Below, one piece after another: positions 61,401 through 64,000 of a DNA stretch of 64,000 nucleotides; position 1 is the first letter of the stretch, and every line of letters begins with the position of its first letter. A program made the translations under genes and the position numbers. This DNA is from Chamaecrista fasciculata (Eukaryota > Streptophyta > Magnoliopsida > Fabales > Fabaceae): assembly GCA_003254925.1 (NCBI GenBank), contig QANZ01037851.1, positions 7,324 through 71,323 of the forward strand, given 5' to 3'. The notes under the pieces are model-generated. The model did no database searches. It was not told the origin of the DNA and saw only the letters and a program-made list of their open reading frames with translations.

Positions 61401-64000
61401 CTTAAGCATCTCATACTACCCAAGTCTCTATCATAGCACTGCTCTGGAAAGCCGATATCTTGGCGACTACACTTTGCGACACTTCACTCGGCTTTCTACT
61501 AGTTAGAACCCTTCGTAGGTTAGAACCTCTGTAGGTAGCCCTTTTTATGCCATCGACAACTAGGCTTTGATATCATTTGATAGAGACCCTAGTGACCTTG
61601 GGGAACCCTCCCTCAAAAGTTAGTTGTTGAAGGGCGAGAACCTAGACACTTAAGTACTCCGTTAAGCATCCCATTCAATTTGACGTGGGACTTAGGCATT
61701 CCATACTACCCAAGTCCCTATCATTGACTTTTATTTCTGAAAAATGAAGCTGAAGTTTGAATTATCTTTAGCTTGAGGGGGAGTGTTAGAGAAGTGTGCT
61801 TGTATGTGACAGTTAGGTTAAATTATGTTGGTAATGGAGGGGGTCTGTACTTGCACTTCCCTAGTACATGACTTAATTTAGGCTTATAAATAGGAACACC
61901 AAGTCAGTGACTTCATTCAGACATCATTCTCCCCTTTTTCTAGTTTGGGAATCACTAAACAATCGGACATTGAGAATGAAAAATATTCCAGCATATTCTT
62001 GGACCGTTTTTTGTAGCAAAAATCTTGTTTAGATCTGCACCTGCAAAGTGATTATTGGCCTTGGAAATTCTTGGTTAAACACTTACTACGTGATATACTA
62101 ATACCATGTGTGTTTTTTAGTTTTTATATTCTGTTTATAATATACTACATGATGGTAATTTTTATTTGAGTCTTGTTTCTTTCAGTGTATGTCGCGAATC
62201 ACTGAGATGGTTATGGATGCCTGCCGTTTGAGGGGGCAGAAAGATCCTTCAGCGGGCAACAAAATAAAGCGTTCACCCTTTGCTCAGTATACACATGCTA
62301 GAAGATGTGCTGCTCCCTATGTTCTTCAAAACTTGACTTCTGTGCCCCTGTTTTGTCATGTATATCACAGGCCAGTCAACCATGATGAAATTGATGACTC
62401 AGGAGAGAAAGACAAAATATATGTGAAACCTGGTTCTGCTACTCCAGTATACATGGATAAAAATGCTGAAGAACAGTTTTCTCGATACAGGTCTTCTTGC
62501 TCTTCGAATAATCTAAATGAGCAAAGGTCAAACGGATTTGCTCACCACTATATAACTGTACAGCTTGATGGAACATCTATGCCATCTCCTGCAATGTCGA
62601 TGGATTTAGTAGGGCTTACATGCTTTGAGGTTAATTTCGCAAAAGGGTCCAGTGAAGACCATGACGATGTTCGAACAAATACAGCTTCCTTTGTTGTTCC
62701 TGTTGTGTTTGATGTTTCAGTGCTGCACTATAGCAAGTTAATACGTATCTACTCTACTGTATGTGTTTTACTTTATGTTATGTTGAGTGTCCATTTACTT
62801 AATACAACTTTCTATTTCCTCTTTATAAGCTAAAGTTCCAACATTCAGGTAGTACTTTCAAACGCCACAAACACACCTCTGGAGCTGCGATTTGATATTC
62901 CGCTTGGTGTGTCACCAAAGGTACAAAAGCTTCTCCCCATAATCTTTAATTTCTTTTATCAGTCCACTGATATTTTCACATGGAATAATACTTTTATGAT
63001 GTGTCATTTTACTACTTCAGATATTAGATCCAGTACTCCCTGGGCAACAGTTACCTTTGCCACTACATTTAGCCGAAGCAGGTTACCTAAGGTGGCGACC
63101 AGTTGGGAACTCTTACCTGTGGAGTGAAGCTCATAATCTCTCAAAGCTTCTGTCATATGATAACAGATTAGGGAACTTCAAATCCTTTGTTTGCTATCCT
63201 TCTCATCCTAGTAGCTGTGCATTTCGGTGCTGCATATCAGTAAGAAACATCAGCTTGGCCTCATCTGGCGCGATGAAAGAGAATGTCTCAGTGGATGAGG
63301 CAAAGAATCGGTTTGTTCATCACATAATCATAAATGTTCCATTAACAGTGAAGAACTACATTCCCAAGGAAATTTTGTTGACCACTGATAGTGGTGGAGT
63401 AAATCATACTATGAAAATTTCAGAGGTTTGTGATGAATTATTTGCTTGATCCTTTTGATGTGAATACTCTACGGCATGAATAGTTATCCTTTTTCACCTT
63501 TTGTTGATAGTGGTGCAACAGCGTGATTATTTTATGTGATCATTTTGTTTCTAGGGGGAAACATCTGTTTATCATATTGATCCTTCACATGATCTTGGGC
63601 TGGAGATCTGCATTGATGGATTCAAACCTTCTAATCTTAAATTTCCTCGTTTGGAAACTTTCTGCTCAATGGCTAAGTCCAGCGAAACAAAGTATGCATT
63701 ATCTGAAACACTGACATTTGAATCAAGTAATCCACATGGTAACTGATATTCTTTGTTCCCTTCTGTCTTGTTTCTAGTGGTTTCAAATAGTTTCAAATGA
63801 ATGCTGAATGCATTTTCCAACTTTTTTGTCTTTTTCTTTTTCATCCTTGTTTCTAGGCTCTTTGTATGTGACTGTGGAGAAGGTGATGGATGCGTACTCA
63901 GGTAGTAGGGAAGTCATAATTTTTGTTCCCTTCCTTTTGTATAACTGCACTGGTTTCCCCCTATCTATCACTGAAGCCACTGGTGAAACTAATGAACGGG
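19460..64000 (+). CDS. SHBY: VPS13-family lipid-transfer protein, SHRUBBY-like (partial, continues right)
   Basis: I placed 32 exons in phase: 19460-19556, 21135-21212, 21760-21872, 22172-22265, 23439-23482, 23686-23754, 23897-23958, 27768-27975, 30766-30834, 30927-31006, 35122-35271, 42588-42651, 43579-43680, 43819-44016, 44986-45113, 46657-46804, 50167-50262, 50359-50460, 51652-51710, 51810-51912, 52667-52852, 52935-53051, 53175-53449, 54141-55609, 55729-56894, 60737-60865, 60954-61109, 62186-62758, 62849-62920, 63021-63425, 63555-63738, 63857-64000. That is about 2,313 residues. The start MFEGLVRQVLLGYLGRYVKD is the N-terminal chorein domain, which in this family opens the lipid-transfer groove at membrane contact sites. 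Later exons carry WRPVGNSYLWS and KSFVCYPS, the region before the SHR-binding domain. Arabidopsis SHRUBBY (At5g24740), a root growth regulator, is the best match from memory. Plant VPS13 proteins usually exceed 3,000 residues, so the C-terminus lies outside. Exon 16 has a weak acceptor (TTGTGGAG). All other joins use GT-AG. Confidence 0.87.
19921..20620 (+). pseudogene. Ty3-type LTR and gag relic in VPS13 intron 1
   Basis: A likely LTR (TGTTAGAGTAGGG to TTCTATCA, about 19921-20120) is followed by TTGGTATTAGAGCGG, close to the initiator-Met tRNA primer site. From 20145 a gag-like frame follows (MEWSRVEEGRFDSLEK, stop, then MRRVERLECEMRG and LDGWLFKVERCFLANDIPDG). It is broken by at least three stops. 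The GW-F-VERYF pattern is typical of Ty3 gag. No pol and no second LTR were found nearby. Confidence 0.6.
22419..22900 (+). repeat. Probable old LTR-like sequence in VPS13 intron 4
   Basis: A 21-base motif starting GCAACAAAGCAGCTGGGTCT occurs twice (about 22422 and 22470). The following stretch with GAGAGACTGACCTCTAGAA and a T-rich tail ending in AATAAA loosely resembles the LTR at 19921-20120. Boundaries and family are uncertain. Confidence 0.3.
22990..23202 (+). repeat. Decayed LTR fragment related to the element at 25891-27702
   Basis: The stretch from TTAGGATTAGGATTTTATTT to ACCTAATATTTTTCAACA follows the reverse complement of the LTRs at 25891-26139 and 27412-27702, with many substitutions. 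It lies in VPS13 intron 4, in plus orientation. I see no paired copy or target duplication. Confidence 0.5.
24126..25214 (-). pseudogene. Ty1/copia relic with one LTR in VPS13 intron 7
   Basis: On the minus strand an LTR (25051-25214, TGTTAAG to ATAACA on the plus strand) is next to TCTAATACCA, the complement of an initiator-Met primer site. Further in, the minus frame reads SKWIIDSEAIDHMTSNPYLF, a protease-type motif (WIIDSGATDHMT) with the Gly of DSG changed to Glu. The frame is short and the rest of pol and the second LTR are missing. It is a dead copy, antisense to the host gene. Confidence 0.7.
25891..27702 (-). mobile_element. Non-autonomous LTR element (TRIM/LARD type), 1.8 kb
   Basis: Direct LTR-like repeats lie at 25891-26139 and 27412-27702 (TGTTGAAGAATTAGG start; the left copy lacks about 40 bp near its end). 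TCCA flanks both sides (25887-25890 and 27703-27706). A CGCCCACTCAAGC stretch after the left LTR is the complement of a polypurine tract, so the element reads on the minus strand. The interior has no gag or pol. Its GAGTCTCAGAGGCTCCC blocks recur in the TRIM at 31707-32843. It lies in VPS13 intron 7. Confidence 0.75.
28173..28475. mobile_element. Foldback element with AGTCCCTGAAAGA phrases
   Basis: The left TTTAGTAAACTCACAACTTGG and right CCAAGTTGCTAGTTTGTCTAAA ends are imperfect inverted repeats. Between them tandem phrases such as TTTAGTCCCTGAAAGAT occur, inverted near the right side. No exact target duplication is visible. It lies in VPS13 intron 8. Confidence 0.55.
29008..29245 (+). repeat. 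LTR-like sequence in VPS13 intron 8
   Basis: The stretch has a TATATATAGAGGG box and ends near AATTTCAACA, the layout of a plant LTR promoter and end. A GTTAGGTGAGGA motif is repeated inside. Neither a partner LTR nor a primer site was found. Confidence 0.35.
31707..32843 (-). mobile_element. TRIM retroelement, 1.14 kb, with intact LTRs
   Basis: LTRs lie at 31707-31885 and 32660-32843 and are nearly identical; both start TGTTAAAACTAG and end TCTCAACA. CCAAT is duplicated exactly at 31702-31706 and 32844-32848. A CCCCCCTCAAGC stretch (polypurine complement) follows the left LTR, and CTCTGATACCAT (primer site complement) precedes the right one, so the element reads on the minus strand. The interior of about 770 bp has no pol. 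It contains a GC-rich stretch with CGCGCC/GGCGCG motifs (32330-32470). It lies in VPS13 intron 10. Confidence 0.9.
32938..33793. mobile_element. Foldback element related to 17941-18478
   Basis: Arms with TTCTTTTGGTCCAAGAT and its inverted partner TCTTGGACCAAAATGAA enclose a core that shares AACAAACGAGGTCAAATCA and AAACAAGCAAAGTTG with the element at 17941-18478. The ends are degenerate and no target duplication could be read. It lies in VPS13 intron 10, just 3' of the TRIM. Confidence 0.65.
33957..34183 (+). repeat. Diverged LTR related to the element at 59109-60573
   Basis: TGTTGTGAATCAGATTTGAC through the TATAAATACCCTATGACATT box follows the LTR at 59109-59342 closely, then diverges near TCTCACATTCTAGTCTCATT. 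There is no primer site after it, so it is a solo or truncated LTR. It lies in VPS13 intron 10. Confidence 0.65.
34702..35025. mobile_element. hAT-type MITE with 8-bp target duplication
   Basis: The ends TAGGGGTGAGCA and TGCTCACCCCTA are exact inverted repeats. CTAATATT is duplicated at 34694-34701 and 35026-35033, the 8-bp size typical of hAT elements. The interior is made of AACCCGC and GGGTTGG repeats that pair with each other. The only N of the window (34962) lies inside, probably because the repeats are hard to sequence. It ends about 90 bp before VPS13 exon 11. Confidence 0.9.
35272..37730. other. VPS13 intron 11, part before the copia element
   Basis: AT-rich intron sequence with no supported gene. 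A GCCCTGATACCATATTC stretch at about 36354 is the complement of a primer-binding site and marks another decayed minus-strand LTR element whose limits I cannot define. The short frames here have no domains. Confidence 0.4.
37731..42028 (-). mobile_element. Full-length Ty1/copia element lacking gag, recent insertion
   Basis: LTRs of 174 bp lie at 37731-37904 and 41855-42028 and I see no difference between them. CTAGT is duplicated at 37726-37730 and 42029-42033. CTCCCCCTCAAG (polypurine complement) follows the left LTR and GGCTCTGATACCAT (initiator-Met primer site complement) precedes the right one. The pol frame is intact, and the leader (41340-41840) is GC-rich and holds no gag. It lies in VPS13 intron 11, antisense to the gene. 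Confidence 0.95.
37912..41421 (-). CDS. Copia Pol polyprotein (protease, integrase, reverse transcriptase, RNase H)
   Basis: The frame has 1,169 codons without a break. The second Met (codon 28, 41340) opens MSDSKVLRNTS and may be the real start, because the first 27 residues lie in leader sequence. In order: protease WIVDSGANRHMTG (about 86-98), pre-integrase HRRLGHP (about 220), integrase with HSDVWGP, RTDNGTE and NGVAERKNR, a linker with four VQGEID repeats (39720-39840), reverse transcriptase with GFTQTHGVDY and YVDDIVMTGDD, and RNase H with DADWAGSLDDRRST and SSAEAEYRAMAQ. It encodes the enzymes for copying and inserting the element. The gag capsid and zinc knuckle that normally come first are absent, so the element would need Gag from a relative. 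Confidence 0.95.
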   Translation of the reverse strand: MEFVFSGFLAFSWSFWAEFACFPHFFTMSDSKVLRNTSRDVTPGAPLSSDEIRLFRRLLTKLDSPMVSSSNYMHSGMAFNAHVPTWIVDSGANRHMTGSSKDLSNYSPCPKGEFVRIANGSQSPVCGTGSVHCTPDINLSSVLHAPEFPVSLLSVSSITKDLNCKVVFYPNHCVFQDLHTGRKIGSGRLHNGLYVIDTVCNSGQALLGVNKDVRQEIIQWHRRLGHPSFFVLKKLFPKLFTNLSVETLFCDACEFAKHTRVSYPLSNRKSSIPFMTIHSDVWGPTKTVSLSGCRWFVTFIDCCTRTTWVYLLKSKSEVASSFKSFHKMVCTQFNTQIKILRTDNGTEYVNSDLDSYLESHGVIHQTSCPYTSAQNGVAERKNRHLLEVARSLMFSMNLPKHYWGDAVLAAAYLINRMPLKPLDFKCPLEVLIGNRNFIVPPKVFGCVCFVPTRNVGKLDPRALKCVFIGYSPTQKGYKCYHPPSRKTFVSMDVTFRETEPYFDSASSPLQGESNVEEVVLDLGDIRQTVVQGEIDEPIVQGEIDEPIVQGEIDGPIVQGEIDVQGLERLNRPDLKTYSRRKSDDKPEEAIMQSIEPAESSSTGEVSSSSLDNSHLPIAHRKEVRSCTKRPLYPMSNFVSYDSLSPSYRAFALSISSVSIPQNWQEAVTDPKWKEAMVEEMKALSKNETWELVSPPLDKKLVGCKWVFTVKHRADGSIERFKARLVAKGFTQTHGVDYHETFAPVAKMNSIRVLLSCAANLDWDLHQFDVKNAFLHGDLEEEVYMEIPPGFNNEQSQGKVCRLKKALYGLKQSPRAWFDKFSNAMISFGYQQSNSDHTLFIKRKEGKLTLLIVYVDDIVMTGDDREEMTRLKKLLAQEFEIKDLGKLQYFLGIEVAQSKRGIFISQRKYILDLLKETGMTGCKPAESPIESNHKLQLGVGESVDKERYQRLVGKLIYLSLTRPDIAYAVSLVSQFMHDPRESHSQAVFRILRYLKSSPGKGLLFSKHGHFRIEAFTDADWAGSLDDRRSTSGYCTLVGGNLVTWRSKKQNVVARSSAEAEYRAMAQGVCEILWVQKLLAELGLLEREKLSLFCDNKAAISIAQNPVQHDRTKHIEIDRHFIKEKVTSGILNLCYVASEKQLADVFTKGLSKQMFHTLVFKLGMCDIFAPT
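43020..43380 (-). repeat. Short palindrome and decayed LTR in VPS13 intron 12
   Basis: About 43041-43085 is a near-palindrome around GTTAGAATGTACTAATATAC. About 43100-43380 then looks like a decayed minus-strand LTR, followed by CACTCCCCCCAAGATGGGAA, which resembles a polypurine complement. No pol remains. Confidence 0.35.
44220..44800 (-). repeat. Decayed LTR-like sequence in VPS13 intron 14
   Basis: The block with GATTTTCTCATTAGGCTAAT and ATTTATACAAGAGTTCCT resembles the LTR of the copia element at 37731 (TTCTCATTAGGCAAATTAG, TATACAAGGCTCCT), but is diverged. I see neither partner nor boundaries. Confidence 0.35.
46968..48656 (-). CDS. Copia Gag-protease fragment (truncated polyprotein)
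   Basis: The frame has 562 codons starting MDSSAQNSEAATNGGG. Residues about 60-230 form a UBN2-type copia gag, followed by an Asn/Gln/Gly-rich stretch, a zinc knuckle CQLCGKTGHMAFQC (CX2CX4HX4C), protease WYPDSGASCHVT, and the pre-integrase motif HRRLGHPSDS. It then stops; integrase, reverse transcriptase and RNase H are missing. The primer complement GGCTCTGATACCA (48828-48840) and an LTR (about 48841-49007) lie at its 5' side, but no 3' LTR is seen. It is an antisense, 3'-truncated copy in VPS13 intron 16. Its gag frame is intact. Confidence 0.9.
   Translation of the reverse strand: MDSSAQNSEAATNGGGRHRSAPPRPATAVNAPATVNAAAANVFVPHSFSHPIPEKLESTNFLNWRRQVLAAVKGYRLQKYLLGSQYVPPQFASDDDEARGIFSEDFLNWECQDSLLLSWLLTSMTQSISDLVIDCEFSHEVWDRLQVHFSSKTRAKVNQYRTQLRTIKKGSLSLTDYLLQIKKVANALSSVGSPITITEHIEAIFQGLDQDYDSFVTSMNTRAESFTIAELEALLLTQEEWISNKKKATDVPLSVNIVQQQYNKDRKMNFHPMQNGYRNQSFNGYGNQNYQGNYQHNFQQNSQRGGRGKGGRGATNNSSNTKLICQLCGKTGHMAFQCHFRFDQEFVSPFASSDENSASSASTSKPKNTVMMATSEALYDPAWYPDSGASCHVTPDLANLQHQEYYGGNDQVYIGDGKPLSIEHIGRTEIQFTSKPLILSSLLHVPSMKKNLLSVSKFAKDNKVFFEFHSDVCYVKCQDSKRTLLKGHLQDGLYSFHELSFSSKSPVCNNVSNNCNSSLVQNVNNPFHCNVVSSTTIDTWHRRLGHPSDSTLSLVVKSCNIS
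48828..49007 (-). repeat. Primer site and 5' LTR of the truncated copia copy
   Basis: The minus-strand order is LTR, then the initiator-Met primer site, then leader, then the gag frame starting at 48656. The LTR runs from about 48841 (TATTAAGAAAATATGATAGG on the plus strand) to about 49007 (ACTTACA). The usual TG end is TA here, a likely mutation. Confidence 0.6.
49036..49163 (+). pseudogene. Copia RNase H fragment, sense orientation
   Basis: The plus frame reads CTVGYYASVGGNLVSWRPKK, then VKSVYRAIAQF. This matches the RNase H motif GYC-VGGNLV-WRSKKQ and AEAEYRAMAQ of the intact element at 37912-41421, with substitutions. It is the 3' part of an older element, next to the antisense copy at 46968-49007. 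Confidence 0.7.
52240..52530 (-). pseudogene. Copia pol 3' fragment in VPS13 intron 20
   Basis: The minus frame contains VMCTPFVPPTEQVADV, then AKGQ, equivalent to the ASEKQLADVFTKGL end of copia pol. The neighbouring sequence on the right corresponds to the HIEIDRHF and DNKAAISIAQNP region in decayed form. There is no intact frame and no LTR. Confidence 0.65.
53687..53770 (+). repeat. LTR fragment in VPS13 intron 23
   Basis: TGTTGAGAAATTTGGAATTA followed by TATTTTATCATTATCTTATC matches the start of the solo LTR at 57283-57521. It breaks off after about 85 bp. Confidence 0.45.
57283..57521 (+). repeat. Solo LTR in VPS13 intron 25
   Basis: It starts TGTTGAGAAATGTAGG and ends AAAAATCAACA. TAAG lies on both sides (ATAAG before, CTAAG after), so the target duplication has probably one changed base. 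The interior with GATTCCTAACTTGATTAGGA is the reverse complement of part of the LTRs of 25891-27702. No internal element sequence remains, which suggests loss by recombination between LTRs. Confidence 0.7.
57960..58180 (+). repeat. Possible further solo LTR in VPS13 intron 25
   Basis: A TGTGTATATAATATCGGTTC stretch followed by TTTCAATGAAGAAAATATGA and CACTTCAACAA has the layout of an LTR end. No duplication or partner is visible. Confidence 0.3.
59109..60573 (+). mobile_element. Non-autonomous LTR element, 1.46 kb, sense to VPS13
   Basis: LTRs lie at 59109-59342 and 60341-60573 and are nearly identical. ATTTT is duplicated at 59104-59108 and 60574-60578. TGGTATCAGAGCC (59343-59355) is a perfect initiator-Met primer site and CTTGAGGGGGAGGG (about 60329-60342) is the polypurine tract, so it reads on the plus strand. 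The right LTR starts GGTTAAG instead of TGTTAAG. The interior is about 1 kb, T-rich, with open frames of about 100-118 codons that have no gag or pol motif. It lies in VPS13 intron 25. Confidence 0.92.
61287..61723 (-). mobile_element. Very small TRIM-like element, about 440 bp
   Basis: Direct repeats at 61287-61433 and 61578-61723 both start TGATAGAGA and end CTATCA. They share TGACCTTGGGGAACCCTCCC and GACACTTAAGTACTCC. Just left of the second copy, GGCTTTGATATCA resembles a diverged primer-site complement. The internal part is only about 145 bp. No exact target duplication is visible. It lies in VPS13 intron 27. Confidence 0.6.
61770..62000 (+). repeat. Truncated LTR element 3' end in VPS13 intron 27
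   Basis: CTTGAGGGGGAGTG, a copia-type polypurine tract, is followed by TGTTAGAGAAGTGTGCTTG, an LTR-like start, and by a GCTTATAAATAGGAAC box. There is no matching upstream LTR in the intron, so this is a truncated 3' end. Confidence 0.5.

Noticed and set aside
1-64000. A new multi-gene system, gene cluster, CRISPR array or RNA gene
   Set aside because: Only two host genes are present, both from known eukaryotic families, and the rest is explained by transposons. No cloverleaf or rRNA sequence and no spaced array was seen.

Overview
The window is nuclear DNA of a flowering plant, most likely a eudicot. It is AT-rich, with GT-AG spliced genes, long introns, Ty1/copia and TRIM retroelements primed by initiator-Met tRNA, and many short foldback DNA transposons. 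The sequence alone does not identify the species. One base is undetermined (N at 34962). I see no bacterial features, CRISPR arrays, rRNA genes or tRNA genes.

Layout: 1-2906 is an apparently perfect giant inverted repeat whose left limit lies outside the window. 2907-5941 is intergenic and holds foldback (Mutator-type) miniature elements, one nested inside another. 6218-14565 (+) is a complete 13-exon gene for a nuclear FKBP43/FKBP53-type nucleoplasmin-FKBP histone chaperone and prolyl isomerase. Its first exon and its middle exons have been tandemly duplicated. 14566-18780 is intergenic with four foldback elements; one appears to carry a captured fragment of a host splicing-factor gene. From 19460 to the right edge (+) runs a VPS13-family lipid-transfer protein gene of the SHRUBBY type. 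I placed 32 coding exons (about 2,313 residues), and the gene continues beyond the window.

The VPS13 introns are a trap for transposons: a decayed Ty3 gag relic, several copia relics, four paired-LTR TRIM-like elements, one full-length recent copia element lacking its gag (37731-42028), a truncated gag-bearing copia copy (about 46968-49007), a hAT MITE and several solo-LTR relics. All exons stay open and in phase across these insertions, so the host gene looks functional. Most LTR elements lie antisense to it.

The two host genes are independent plant genes; nothing shows that they form a functional system. The most unusual observations are the giant palindrome, the Pack-MULE-like capture, the FKBP exon expansion with an altered active-site residue, and the gag-less copia element with apparently identical LTRs. 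I found no clearly new biological system.
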